Shown: one piece after another, positions 24,661 through 36,178 of the stretch
Layout: each line of letters begins with the position of its first letter
How positions within the stretch are numbered: position 1 is the first letter of the stretch
Source of the DNA: CAWINX01 sp963702055
Lineage (GTDB): Bacteria; Actinomycetota; Thermoleophilia; Solirubrobacterales; 70-9
NCBI GenBank assembly: GCA_963702055.1
Contig: OY969702.1
Coordinates: 1,054,001 to 1,118,000 of the forward strand
DNA length: 64,000 nt
Reading direction: 5' to 3'
Notes under the pieces: generated by a model
The model's input: the letters and a program-made list of their open reading frames with translations, nothing else
Database searches by the model: none
Told to the model about the DNA's origin: nothing
Position numbers and translations under genes: made by a program

Positions 24661-26508
24661 CTACAGCACCCGCTCCACCGCGGAGACGATGTGCGCGGCG
24701 TCGATCCCGGCGGCGGAAAGCAGCGACTCCGGAGTGCCGCTGCCGGGTCGTTCGGTGACGGCAAGGCGGGCCAACCGGGTGCCGACGCCGGCGTCGGCGA
24801 GGACCGTCGAGACGATCTCGCCGATGCCGCCCTCGGCCCAGTGATCCTCGACCGTCACCATCGCGCCGGTCTCGGTCGCCGCGGCGACGAGCGTCTCGGT
24901 GTCGACCGGCTTGAGCGAGTAGAGGTCGATCACCCGGGCCGCGATGCCCTTGCCGGCAAGCTCCTCGGCGGCGCTGAGGCATTCGCGCAGGGTGATGCCG
25001 GCGCCGACCAGGGTGACCGCATCGTCATCGCTCGAGCGATGCGTGCGACTGCCGCCGATCCGGAAGGTCTCGTCCGGCTCGTAGAGCACCGGCGTTGCCT
25101 CGCGGGTCGTGCGCAAGTAGCTGACGCCGCGATGCCCGCGCATCGCGTCGAGGAGCCACACCGCCTGGTTGGCGTCGCTGGGGTAGAGCACGACACTGCC
25201 AAGGACGGCGCGCAACGAGGCGATGTCCTCCAGCGCCATCTGGGAGGGGCCGTCGGGACCGATCGAGACGCCGACGTGGGATCCGCAGAGCTTGAGGTCC
25301 GCGTCGGAGATCGCCGCCATGCGGACGAAGTCGTAGGCGCGGCTGAGGAAAGCGCCGAACGAGGAGGCGAAGGGCTTCCAGCCGCGGGTCTGCATGCCGA
25401 TCGCGGCGGCGACCAGCTGCTGCTCGGCGATGTACATCTCGAAGAAGCGGTCCGGGTGCACGGCGGCGAAGCGCTCGGCGTAGGTCGAGTTGCCGACCTC
25501 GCCGTCGAGCGCCACGACCTTCTCGTCGACGGAGCCGATCCAGGCGAGGGCATCGCCGTAGGCGGCCCGGGTCGCCACCTTCTCCCCCAGCTTGTACGCG
25601 GGGCGCTCGACCACGGCCCGCTCGATCTCGAACGGCTTCGGCGCCGGTGGCGCCCCCACCGTGACGCTGAGCGAGCGGATGCCGCCCAGCTCCTCGATCG
25701 CGGCCTCGGGATCGGCGAGGGGCTTGCCGTGCTGGTTCTCCTTGTCTTCGACCGCTGCCACCCCGGAGCCCTTCTTGGTACGAGCGAAGATCACCGCGGG
25801 CCGGTCGGCGTCCTGAGCCCGCGCGTAGGCGGCGTCAATCGCCGCCAAGTCGTGACCGTCGATCTCCTGCACGTCCCAGCCGCAGGCACTCGCCCGCATC
25901 GCTAGCGAGGAGGTGTCCCACTCGTGCATGGTCGGCCCGCGCTGTCCCAATCGGTTGACGTCGACGATCGCGATCAGGTTGTCGAGCCCGGCGTAGCCGG
26001 CGTGCTCGAAGGCCTCCCACATCGATCCCTCCGCCAGCTCGGAATCGCCGCAGAGCACCCAGACCCGCAGCTCGGAATGCTCGAGCCGGTCGGCGGCGAG
26101 GGCGATGCCGACGGCGATCGGGAGCCCCTGGCCGAGCGAGCCGGTCGCGACATCGACCCAGGGGATTTCCGGCGTCGGATGCCCTTGGAGGCGAGAGCCG
26201 AACTCACGGAAGGTGAGCAATTCCTCGTCGTCGATGGCGCCCGCGGCCTTGTAGAGCGCGTACAGCAGGGGCGAGGCGTGGCCCTTGGAGAACACGAGGT
26301 GGTCGTTCGCGGCGTTCTCGGGAGCGGAGAAGTCGTAACGCAGGTAGCTCGAAAAGAGCACAGCCATCAGATCGGCGGCGGACATCGCGGAGGTCGGGTG
26401 ACCGGAGCCGGCGGCATCGCTGGCCCGAATCGCGTCGATGCGGAGTTGCTGAGCGAGCTCGTGCAGCTGCTCGCGACTCGCGGTTTGCTCGGAAATAGCC
26501 TGGCTCAA
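24661..26508 (-). CDS. tkt: Transketolase
   Basis: Thiamine-diphosphate enzyme of the pentose phosphate pathway, 615 residues. It has the N-terminal SGHPTSAMS motif, the ThDP-binding region CGDSELAEGSMWE, His of HGKP, and the catalytic Glu region MYIAEQQLV. The length fits the shorter bacterial/animal-like transketolases rather than the 660-residue E. coli type. The TTG at 26508 is the only start consistent with the family N-terminus; GAAGAGG lies about 11 nt upstream. It lies about 130 bp from ftsE and follows nadA on the same strand. Confidence 0.93.
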   Translation of the reverse strand: MSQAISEQTASREQLHELAQQLRIDAIRASDAAGSGHPTSAMSAADLMAVLFSSYLRYDFSAPENAANDHLVFSKGHASPLLYALYKAAGAIDDEELLTFREFGSRLQGHPTPEIPWVDVATGSLGQGLPIAVGIALAADRLEHSELRVWVLCGDSELAEGSMWEAFEHAGYAGLDNLIAIVDVNRLGQRGPTMHEWDTSSLAMRASACGWDVQEIDGHDLAAIDAAYARAQDADRPAVIFARTKKGSGVAAVEDKENQHGKPLADPEAAIEELGGIRSLSVTVGAPPAPKPFEIERAVVERPAYKLGEKVATRAAYGDALAWIGSVDEKVVALDGEVGNSTYAERFAAVHPDRFFEMYIAEQQLVAAAIGMQTRGWKPFASSFGAFLSRAYDFVRMAAISDADLKLCGSHVGVSIGPDGPSQMALEDIASLRAVLGSVVLYPSDANQAVWLLDAMRGHRGVSYLRTTREATPVLYEPDETFRIGGSRTHRSSDDDAVTLVGAGITLRECLSAAEELAGKGIAARVIDLYSLKPVDTETLVAAATETGAMVTVEDHWAEGGIGEIVSTVLADAGVGTRLARLAVTERPGSGTPESLLSAAGIDAAHIVSAVERVL

Positions 26509-26555
26509 GGGACGTAGACCTCTTCTCGGAAACGGCGGCCGGACTCTATCTGCCG

Positions 26556-27569
26556 TTATCCGATCGCGACCATTCGCTCGATCGGAATCCGCGCTCGTTC
26601 GGCGATTTCCTCGGTGACGCTCACCTCGAACTTCGCCTCGCGCAGGGAGTCGCGCAGCTTCGGCAGCGTGATCATCTTCATGTACTTGCAGAGCGCCATC
26701 CGGTTGGCCTCGATCAGGGTCGCCCCCGGCGCGGCCCGGTGCAGCGGGTGCAGCATCCCGTTCTCGGTGGCGACGATGAACTCTCCACCGGGGTTGCGGG
26801 CCACGTGGTCCAGCATCCCCCCGGTCGAGAGCATGTGGACCCCCTCGGGGTCGACGTCGCCCGCCGCGACGAACTCCATCACCTGGGTGACGCAGCCGCA
26901 CTCCGGGTGGACGAGGAACTCGGCGTCGGGGTGGGCGGCGCGCTGGGCGGCGATGTCGCCGGGGCGGATCCCGGCGTGGACGTGACACTCCCCCGGCCAG
27001 ACGTGCATCTTGTGGCCGGTCATCCGCTCCACGTAGGAGCCCAGCCACATGTCGGGGCCGAAGAGGATCTCGGTGCCGGGGCCCCGCTCGCGGAGGATGT
27101 GCTCGACGACCTTGACCGCGTTGGAGGAGGTGCAGCAATAGTCGGTCTCCGCCTTCACCTCGGCCGAGGTGTTGACGTACATGACGACGACCGCCTCGGG
27201 GCTGTGTCGCGACTTCCAGTTGCGCAGCTCGCTCGCGGTGATCGAGTCGGCGAGGGAGCAGCCGGCGTCGAGGTCGGGGATGAGGACGGTCTTCTCGGGC
27301 GAGAGGATCGCCGCCGTCTCGGCCATGAAGTGGACGCCGCAGAAGACGATCGTCGAGGCGTCGGCGGCCGCCGCCTGGCGCGAGAGCCCGAGCGAATCGC
27401 CGGTGTAGTCGGCGACGTCCTGGACCTCGGGCACCTGGTAGTTGTGCGCGAGGATCACGGCGTCGCGCTCCTCGGCGAGCGCACGGACCTCCCGGGACAT
27501 CGCCTCAATCTCCTCGGGCGAGAGGTCGAGGACCGGGACCGGCTCGTTGATGGTCGGCAACTCTCTCAT
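26556..27569 (-). CDS. nadA: Quinolinate synthase NadA
   Basis: 337 residues. It condenses iminoaspartate with dihydroxyacetone phosphate to quinolinate, using a [4Fe-4S] cluster. The three cluster cysteines are in VFCGVHFMAE, TDYCCTSSN and HPECGCVTQ. HNYQVPEVQD is the N-terminal signature. No nadB gene is present in the window. nadC lies 1 kb away on the same strand but with the Fpg gene between them on the other strand. Confidence 0.96.
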   Translation of the reverse strand: MRELPTINEPVPVLDLSPEEIEAMSREVRALAEERDAVILAHNYQVPEVQDVADYTGDSLGLSRQAAAADASTIVFCGVHFMAETAAILSPEKTVLIPDLDAGCSLADSITASELRNWKSRHSPEAVVVMYVNTSAEVKAETDYCCTSSNAVKVVEHILRERGPGTEILFGPDMWLGSYVERMTGHKMHVWPGECHVHAGIRPGDIAAQRAAHPDAEFLVHPECGCVTQVMEFVAAGDVDPEGVHMLSTGGMLDHVARNPGGEFIVATENGMLHPLHRAAPGATLIEANRMALCKYMKMITLPKLRDSLREAKFEVSVTEEIAERARIPIERMVAIG

Positions 27570-27601
27570 TGGTCATCCCCAAGGCTAGACATTGCGCTCG
27601 G

Positions 27602-27680
27602 TGCGCGGGTCCTGTCCCGGCCGAAGGGGCCTGCGGGCGAGGTTTACGTTCTCGGCCCCTCCGGCCGGGCCACCCGCGCA
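27602..27680. repeat. 79-bp palindrome between nadA and the Fpg/Nei gene
   Basis: Outer arms TGCGCGGGT (27602-27610) and ACCCGCGCA (27672-27680) are exact complements. Inner arms CCCGGCCGAAGGGGCC and GGCCCCTCCGGCCGGG pair with one mismatch around a 22-nt loop containing GGTTTACGTT. It fills the divergent promoter region of nadA and the glycosylase gene. It may be a regulator site or a single copy of a repeat. Confidence 0.5.
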
Positions 27681-27706
27681 AGGAGCGAAGACGCCAGACT
27701 TCGGGC

Positions 27707-28552
27707 ATGCCTGAACTCCCAGAAGTGGAGATAACGGTGCGGCGATTGGACACCACCCTGCGCGGGGCCGTTGTCGAATCGGCCGTTGCGCCGGGGATGA
27801 ACGTGATGAAGACCTTCGACCCGCCGCTCGACGCGCTGGCGGGGCGCAAGCTCACCGGGGTCAGACGCGTCGGCAAGATGCCGGTGGTCGCGTTCGGGGA
27901 TCTGGCGCTGCTGATCCATCTGATGTCGGCGGGGCGACTACGGGTCTTCGACAAGCGGGCCGCGCCCAAGGACCGGGCGTCGCGGGTTCTGATCCGGTTG
28001 GAGGATGGACGCGAGCTGCGCTTGCGCGAGTTCGGGACCAAGCAGCGAGCGTGGGTGAAGCTCCTCCCGACCGACGCGGTGGCCGCGGATGAGATGGTCA
28101 TGACCCTGGGACCGGAGGCCTGGCCGGCTCCGCCCCTCGATGAGTTCGCCGCGCTGGTCGACCAGCCTCGCCACCTTCACTCCTTGCTGCGCGACCAGCG
28201 GACGATCGCAGGAATCGGGCGGTCCTGGGTCGACGAGATCCTCTGGGAGGCGAGGCTCTCGCCCTTCAAGAAGGGATCTGAGCTGAAAGAGGACGAGGTC
28301 GAGCGACTGCGGTTGGCACTGCACGTGCTCGGCGACGCGATCGACCACTACGAGGAGGCGATCGAGGGCCAGCTTCCCGACAGAGCGCCGAAGCCGCTGC
28401 GCATCCACAAGCACGAGGGCGAGCCGTGCCCGCGCTGCGGCACGACGATCGAGGCGGTCTTCTTCTCCGAGCACCAGATGGACTACTGCCCGCAGGAGCA
28501 GACCGAGGGCCGCGTGCTCAAGGACCGCCGCCTCTCTCGGTTGCTCAAGTAG
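27707..28552 (+). CDS. Fpg/Nei-family DNA glycosylase
   Basis: 281 residues from ATG 27707. The N-terminal catalytic Pro2-Glu3 of MPELPEVE, the lysine of VGKMPVV and the H2TH region with GIGRSWVDEILW (in place of the classical GIGNIYADE) are present. The C-terminal zinc finger reads CPRC then YCPQE, so the fourth Cys ligand is replaced by Glu. It excises oxidised bases from DNA; the altered H2TH motif is known from actinobacterial homologues. Upstream AGGAG lies about 20 nt before the ATG. Confidence 0.9.
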   Translation: MPELPEVEITVRRLDTTLRGAVVESAVAPGMNVMKTFDPPLDALAGRKLTGVRRVGKMPVVAFGDLALLIHLMSAGRLRVFDKRAAPKDRASRVLIRLEDGRELRLREFGTKQRAWVKLLPTDAVAADEMVMTLGPEAWPAPPLDEFAALVDQPRHLHSLLRDQRTIAGIGRSWVDEILWEARLSPFKKGSELKEDEVERLRLALHVLGDAIDHYEEAIEGQLPDRAPKPLRIHKHEGEPCPRCGTTIEAVFFSEHQMDYCPQEQTEGRVLKDRRLSRLLK

Positions 28553-28585
28553 AGGCCAGGCGCGCAACGAGACAACGGTCCTCGA

Positions 28586-29431
28586 TCAAGCCGTCTCGAT
28601 GAGCATGCTGAAGTCGAGGGTTGGGGCCGAGTGGGTTAGGGCGCCTACCGAGATGAAGTCGATGCCCGTTTCGGCGATCGGTCGGACCGTTTCCAGGTTT
28701 ACGCCGCCCGAGGCTTCCAGGGATGGGCCCTTGCCCTTGCCCGCTGAGGTTTCGCGTAGGGCGACTGCCTTGCGGAGGGTGTCGGGGGCCATGTTGTCGA
28801 GCAGCAAGAGGTCGGCGCCGGTGCCGAGGGCGTAGGCGACCTCGTCGAGGTTGCGACACTCGACCTCGACCGCGAGGTCGGGACGGGAGCCGCGAGCGGC
28901 GTGGACCGCCTTGGCGAGACCGCCGGCGAGGGCGATGTGGTTCTCCTTGATCAGGATCGCGTCGTAGAGACCCATGCGGTGGTTGCGACCGCCGCCGGCC
29001 GCGACCGCCGCCTTCTCGAGCTCGCGCAGCCCCGGCGTCGTCTTGCGGGTGTCGAGGATGCGAACGCCGGTCCCGGTGACCGCCTCGACGAAGCGCGCCG
29101 TCAGGGTGGCGACGCCGGAGAGATGTCCGAGGAAGTTCAGCGCGGTGCGCTCGGCCGCCAGCAGCGCCCGGGCGGGCCCGGTCGCCAGCGCGACCTCGGC
29201 CGGGACGTCCTCCCTCCACTGGCCCTCGACGACGAGCTTGTCGACATGCTCGACCCTGCACTGGCGCATCACCTCCTCGACCAGGTCGAGCCCGAACACA
29301 ACGCCCGGCGCCTTCTGCACGATCCGAGCCCGCCCCCGCCCCTCCTCGGGCACAGTCGCTTCCGAAGTGACGTCACCGGCCCCGACATCCTCGGCAAGGG
29401 CCCGGGCAACCGTCTCATGCAAGTCAGCCAT
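28586..29431 (-). CDS. nadC: Nicotinate-nucleotide diphosphorylase NadC
   Basis: 281 residues, the usual length. It converts quinolinate and PRPP to nicotinate mononucleotide, the step after NadA. The family motifs ERTALNFLGHLSGVAT, ILDTRKTTPGLR and GGGRNHRMGLYDAILIKENH are all intact. Its stop is convergent with the Fpg gene, and it diverges from the sigma-factor gene across about 70 bp. Confidence 0.96.
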   Translation of the reverse strand: MADLHETVARALAEDVGAGDVTSEATVPEEGRGRARIVQKAPGVVFGLDLVEEVMRQCRVEHVDKLVVEGQWREDVPAEVALATGPARALLAAERTALNFLGHLSGVATLTARFVEAVTGTGVRILDTRKTTPGLRELEKAAVAAGGGRNHRMGLYDAILIKENHIALAGGLAKAVHAARGSRPDLAVEVECRNLDEVAYALGTGADLLLLDNMAPDTLRKAVALRETSAGKGKGPSLEASGGVNLETVRPIAETGIDFISVGALTHSAPTLDFSMLIETA

Positions 29432-29502
29432 CCGGGGACCCTAGATCGCGAACGGTGCAGGCGTCCTCACGTTCTCGTCTCTGGGGACGTTTAATCCCAT
29501 AG

Positions 29503-29964
29503 ATGCCTGACCTCCCACCCTTCCAGACCCTGCTCGACGATCACGCCGCCGACGTGATGGCCGTGCTGCGCGGCGCGGTCGGGCGCGCCGACGCCGAGGA
29601 CTGCTTCCAGGAGACCTTCCTGGCGGCGTTGCGCGCCTACCCGAAGCTGAGCGACACGGGCAACCTGCGGGGCTGGCTGCTGACCATCGCCTACCGCAAG
29701 GCGATCGACCAGCACCGCGCCAACGGGCGCAGGCCGATGTCGGTGGCCCAGCCGGAGGAGATCGCAGTCAGCGACCCCGAGCCCGACGACGGCATCTGGG
29801 CCGTCGTCGGCGACCTGCCGCCGAAGCAGCGGGCCGCCGTGGCACTTCGCTATGCCTGTGACCTCCCCCACGCCGAGATCGCCGCCGCGCTCGGCTGCTC
29901 GCCGGAAGCCGCCCGGCGCAGCCTGCACGAGGGGATGAAACGACTGAGGAAGGAGCTGGCATGA
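29503..29964 (+). CDS. Sigma-70 family (ECF-like) RNA polymerase sigma factor
   Basis: 153 residues. A region 2 (about 12-78, with AEDCFQETFLAALR and LRGWLLTIAYRKAID) and a region 4 helix-turn-helix (about 105-150, ALRYACDLPHAEIAAALG) are clear. There is no adjacent anti-sigma gene. The stop overlaps the start of the alkyltransferase gene by 4 nt (ATGA), so the two are translated together. This suggests that the sigma factor responds to, or controls, alkylation damage. That function is inferred from the pairing. Confidence 0.85.
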   Translation: MPDLPPFQTLLDDHAADVMAVLRGAVGRADAEDCFQETFLAALRAYPKLSDTGNLRGWLLTIAYRKAIDQHRANGRRPMSVAQPEEIAVSDPEPDDGIWAVVGDLPPKQRAAVALRYACDLPHAEIAAALGCSPEAARRSLHEGMKRLRKELA

Positions 29965-30515
29965 AGGCCGAGCTGCAACGCCTCACAGAGCGCGCCGACG
30001 CGGAGGGGCTGCTGGACATCGCCTACGCGACCATGGACTCGCCGTTCGGGCCCCTGCTGCTTGCCGCGACCCCGCGCGGCCTGGTGCGGGTGAACCTGCC
30101 CAACTACGACGCCGACGAGACGCTGGAGGAACTGGCGAGGCAGATCTCCCCCCGCGTCCTCAAGGCGCCCGCCAAGCTCGATGAAGCTCGTCGCGAACTC
30201 GACCTCTACTTCGAGGGCAAGCTGCGCGACTTCGACCTTCCCGTCGACTACCGGCTGGCGAAGGGATTTCGGCTCAAGGTGGTGCGGGCGATCGCTCGCA
30301 TCCCCTACGGGCAAACCCGCAGCTACACGGAGATGGCGCGCAGCGCCGGCAACGAGCGCGCGGTCCGCGCCGCCGGCACCGCCTGCGGCTCCAACCCGAT
30401 CCCGATCGTCGTCCCCTGCCACCGGGTGCTGCGCAGCGGCGGCGGCCTCGGCGGCTACGGCGGCGGCCTGCCGATGAAGGAGGCGCTACTGCGAATGGAG
30501 GGCATTCTCAGCTGA
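29961..30515 (+). CDS. ogt: Methylated-DNA-protein-cysteine methyltransferase
   Basis: 184-residue suicide enzyme that removes alkyl groups from O6-alkylguanine. The acceptor Cys153 sits in IPIVVPCHRVL, preceded by the RAAGTACGSNP stretch and the Arg-finger region YGQTRSYTEMA. Coupled to the sigma factor by a 4-nt overlap. It ends opposite prfB at a perfect hairpin. Confidence 0.94.
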   Translation: MKAELQRLTERADAEGLLDIAYATMDSPFGPLLLAATPRGLVRVNLPNYDADETLEELARQISPRVLKAPAKLDEARRELDLYFEGKLRDFDLPVDYRLAKGFRLKVVRAIARIPYGQTRSYTEMARSAGNERAVRAAGTACGSNPIPIVVPCHRVLRSGGGLGGYGGGLPMKEALLRMEGILS

Positions 30516-30523
30516 GCGTGGGT

Positions 30524-30545
30524 GAGGGTCGGGTGCCCGACCCTC
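30524..30545. terminator. Hairpin between convergent ogt and prfB
   Basis: GAGGGTCGGG (30524-30533) and CCCGACCCTC (30536-30545) are exact complements around TG. It lies exactly between the two converging stop codons and can work on both strands. There is no T run, so it is a terminator-like hairpin rather than a textbook one. Confidence 0.6.
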
Positions 30546-31653
30546 CTACGCCGCCGTCTTGTTGAGGTAATCGCGAATGAAGTCGTCGATGTCGCCGTCG
30601 AGGACTCCCTGGGTATCGCCCGACTCGTGGCCGGTGCGGTGGTCTTTGACCCGCTGGTCGGGGTGAAGGAAGTAGCTGCGGATCTGCGATCCCCAGGCAA
30701 CGTCCTTGACCTCGCCGCGCTCCTTGGCCAGAGTCTCGGCGCGTTTGCGCTCCTCCAGCTCGATCAGCTTCGAGCGCAGCAGCTGCATCGCGACGGCCTT
30801 GTTCTGAGTCTGGGAGCGCTCGTTCTGGCACTGGACGACGACGCCGGTGGGGATGTGGGTGATCCGCACCGCCGAGTCGGTCTTGTTGACGTGTTGGCCG
30901 CCGGCGCCGGAGGCGCGGTAGGTGTCGATGCGGAGGTCGTCGTCGGAGATCTCGACCTCCACCCCCTCGTCGACCAGCGGACCGACGTCGACCTGGGCGA
31001 AGCTGGTGTGGCGGCGGGCCGAGGAGTCGAAGGGGGAGATCCGCACCAGCCGGTGGACGCCGCGCTCCGCCGCGAAGAGGCCGTAGGCGTTCTCGCCGCG
31101 GGCGATGAAGGTCGCCGACTTCAAGCCCGCCTCCTCCCCCGGCGAGGCCTCCTTCATCTCGACCTCGAAGCCGCGCCGCTCCGCCCAGCGCAGGTACATC
31201 CGCAACAGCATCTCGGCCCAGTCCTGGGAGTCGGTGCCGCCGGCGCCGGCATGGACGGTGACCACGGCGTCTCCCGCGTCGTACTCCCCGCTGAACAGGC
31301 GCGCCTCCTCGAGTGCCGCCAGCCGCCGCTCCACCGAGGCGAGCTGCGAGGCCAGCTCGGCCGCCATCTCCTCGTCCTCGGCGGCCATCTCGGCGAGCTC
31401 GTCGAGGTCGGCGATGTCGGATTCGAGACTGGCGAACGTCTTCAGCTTGCGCTGGGCGCGGGCGTGTGCCGCGGAGGTCCCGGCGGCTGCCTCCTGGTCG
31501 TCCCAGAAGCCGGGCCTCTGCATCTCGGCCTCAAGGCGCTCGACCTCGCCCTCGAGCGAAGCCGGGTCAAAGGTAGTCCGAGAGCAGCTTCAACTGCTCG
31601 CGGATCTCGGCGAGCCGCGCCGGTACCGATTCGGTTGAGGCGGCCTCGGCCAT
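30546..31653 (-). CDS. prfB: Peptide chain release factor 2, with programmed +1 frameshift
   Basis: Releases peptides at UGA and UAA. The full product is 368 residues: 28 codons in the first frame from ATG 31653, then a shift at CTT TGA C (31572-31566) into the main frame. The main frame holds the tripeptide region ISPFDSSARRHTSFA and the catalytic GGQ in ASGAGGQHVNK. The in-frame TGA at 31569-31567 makes synthesis self-limiting when RF2 is abundant. The first frame would otherwise stop after 28 residues. A clear upstream AGGGGG stimulator, as in E. coli, is not seen. Confidence 0.96.
31566..31572 (-). promoter_or_regulatory. prfB programmed frameshift site CTTTGAC
   Basis: On the minus strand, codon 28 CTT is followed by the stop TGA and C. 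Slippage by one base reads GAC and joins the main prfB frame. This is the canonical RF2 autoregulation site. Confidence 0.93.
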
Positions 31654-31662
31654 GTACACACC

Positions 31663-32079
31663 CTACCCAGCGCCGCTGCCGTGATCGAAGCCCCCGGCGC
31701 GCAGGGCCTCGGTCCGATCCTCATACGGCCTCCAGCTGCGGATCCGGTGGTCGTGAATCTCGAAGAACCAGGCCATCTCGTCCTCGCCGGCCGACGAGTC
31801 GTCCTCGGCCCAGCGCCAGACTCGCCTGATCAGCGCCACGGCCCTTCCGCCTCCCCCCTCGGTCCCGTCCTCATAGAGCTCATCGATCTCGATCGTCTGC
31901 TGCACTCCGCCCGGCGCCCGCGTCGCCCACAACCGGGCAGCCCCCCTCCCCTTCCGCAGCCCCTTCATCGAATGAAGCTCGACTTCGGGATCGAGAACAG
32001 CTACGAAAGCATCCAGATCCCGCTGGTTGAAGCTGCGGATGAACTCGCGGATCGGGTCGTGAATCACGGGGGGCCTCAC
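31663..32079 (-). CDS. NTF2/SnoaL-like small protein
   Basis: 138 residues from GTG 32079 (a second GTG four codons on is possible). The opening IREFIRSFNQRDLDAFVAVLDPEVELHS, broken by charged residues, is typical of the NTF2-like alpha+beta barrel, and the end WFFEIHDHRIRSWRPYED fits. Such folds act as isomerases, hydrolases or ligand carriers; nothing here tells which. It lies 9 nt before the prfB start on the same strand, so the two may share a transcript. Confidence 0.7.
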   Translation of the reverse strand: MRPPVIHDPIREFIRSFNQRDLDAFVAVLDPEVELHSMKGLRKGRGAARLWATRAPGGVQQTIEIDELYEDGTEGGGGRAVALIRRVWRWAEDDSSAGEDEMAWFFEIHDHRIRSWRPYEDRTEALRAGGFDHGSGAG

Positions 32080-32088
32080 AGGCGCGTG

Positions 32089-32203
32089 AGGGCCACTCCG
32101 GCAGGGGTGAAACGTCTTGTACTTTTTGCGCGCCTTGCCCCGGGCGCCAGCCGTTCCACCCCGGTTCGCAAAAAGTTAAGTGGAACCCCTGCCGGAGTGG
32201 CCC

Positions 32204-32204
<1 letters not shown>
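32089..32204 (-). repeat. 116-bp palindromic dispersed element, copy A
   Basis: Perfect 20-bp arms AGGGCCACTCCGGCAGGGGT (32089-32108) and its complement (32185-32204). An inner stem ACTTTTTGCG/CGCAAAAAGT carries conserved flanks TTAACTTTTT and AAAAAGTACAAGACG. Copy B at 53536 shares these but has different, still complementary arms. The outer arm begins in the last base of the secA stop codon. Strand is given as the one on which the TTAACTTTTT side comes first. Confidence 0.75.
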
Positions 32205-35053
<2,849 letters not shown>

Positions 35054-35094
35054 GGCCCTAGGTTAGCGGGGCGGGGTGAGCGGTCAGGCCGCCC

Positions 35095-35445
35095 CTAGCC
35101 TGCGGTTCGGCCCCTGAGCCGGGCGACGGCACGGCGCGTCTGGGAACGCTTGCGGCGCAGCTCGCGGTGCTTCTTGACCTGACGGCGGATGTCCTCTGCG
35201 AGCTTGTGGATGGTGTGCGCCATCTCCGGGGAAGCTTCTCGGGCCCGCAGCGTCACGCCCTTCACATGGAGGGTCGCTTCCGCCACCTGACTGTCGGCAA
35301 TCGAGGGATTTCGCTCCTCGGAGATCTCGACGTCAAGGGTTGAAAGCTCGGAAACCTGTTTTCCGACCCGGCGAAATCGTTTGACCACGTGCCCCCGCAG
35401 CTCGTCGGTGATCTCGACATTGCGTCCACGAACTTCAATCCGCAT
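35095..35445 (-). CDS. hpf: Ribosome hibernation promoting factor (short HPF/RaiA)
   Basis: 116-residue ribosome-associated protein with the YfiA/HPF beta-alpha fold: opening IEVRGRNVEITDELRGHV and a Lys/Arg-rich helix toward the end. It lacks the C-terminal dimerisation domain of long HPF, so it is a short form. A perfect AAGGAGG lies 6 nt upstream of the ATG, giving strong translation. It is next to secA, a common pairing. Confidence 0.9.
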   Translation of the reverse strand: MRIEVRGRNVEITDELRGHVVKRFRRVGKQVSELSTLDVEISEERNPSIADSQVAEATLHVKGVTLRAREASPEMAHTIHKLAEDIRRQVKKHRELRRKRSQTRRAVARLRGRTAG

Positions 35446-35484
35446 TTCTGCCTCCTTAGGGGTCCGTACCCTGATGCTACGCCT

Positions 35485-36108
35485 TCAAAGCCGTCGCGCA
35501 AAGGTGATCGCGACGACTCTGACCGCGCCGCCGCCGCGAAGGGCCCGGGCACAGGCGGAGAGCGTCGCGCCGGTGGTGAAGACGTCGTCGACGAGGAGAG
35601 CGCTGCGCGGCGCCGGCCCCGCGGCGTGGATGCGCGGCGGGCGACCGATCCTCTGATCGCGCCGCTTGCCGGTCTGGCGACCGCCGCCGTGACGGGCGAG
35701 ACACGGGGTGAGCCGCGCGTCGAGTCGCTCGGCGAGAGCGACGGCGAACTCGCCGGCGGGATCGAACCCCCGTCGCATCGCTCGCAGCGGCGCGGGCGGC
35801 ACCGGGACCATCTCTCCACCGAGGAGCTCGGACGAGACGAGCGCGTGGACGCGGTCGGCCATCAGCTCGGCGACCGGCAACAGGCGGCGGAACTTCAGCG
35901 CTCCGACGAGATCGCGGGCGACGCCCTCATACGGCGCCGAGGACCAGGCCCGATCGACCCCCGGCGGTCCCTGCCCATGCAACGGCAGCGCGGCGGCGAG
36001 GCGCGCTTCGCATCGTTCGCAGGCCACGGCGTCGCTCTCGCAGCGCCGCCCGCAGGCGGCGCAGAGGGGCGGGACGAGGCCGATGGCGACGGCGCGCAGG
36101 AGGCTCAC
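35485..36108 (-). CDS. ComF-family phosphoribosyltransferase-like protein
   Basis: 207 residues. An N-terminal four-Cys zinc ribbon (CAAC about 16-19 and CERC about 30-33) is followed by a phosphoribosyltransferase domain with the PRPP motif ALLVDDVFTTGAT near residue 178. The family includes ComF, needed for DNA uptake in some bacteria. Whether this strain is competent is unknown, though a ComEA-like HhH protein is encoded at 17807. Confidence 0.87.
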   Translation of the reverse strand: MSLLRAVAIGLVPPLCAACGRRCESDAVACERCEARLAAALPLHGQGPPGVDRAWSSAPYEGVARDLVGALKFRRLLPVAELMADRVHALVSSELLGGEMVPVPPAPLRAMRRGFDPAGEFAVALAERLDARLTPCLARHGGGRQTGKRRDQRIGRPPRIHAAGPAPRSALLVDDVFTTGATLSACARALRGGGAVRVVAITFARRL

Positions 36109-36178
36109 GCCCCCATCCTGGGAGCCGGGAGCGCACCGGTGGCGCGCCGATCGTCAAAAAAGCGTCAGGGCTTGCCGG

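Noticed and set aside
24661..27138. 825-codon frame suggesting a longer transketolase
   Set aside because: The first 210 codons read nadA out of frame; the transketolase begins at TTG 26508.
36109..36178. Terminator after comF with a T run (TTTTTT on the minus strand)
   Set aside because: The T run lies upstream of comF on its own strand and no stable stem precedes it.
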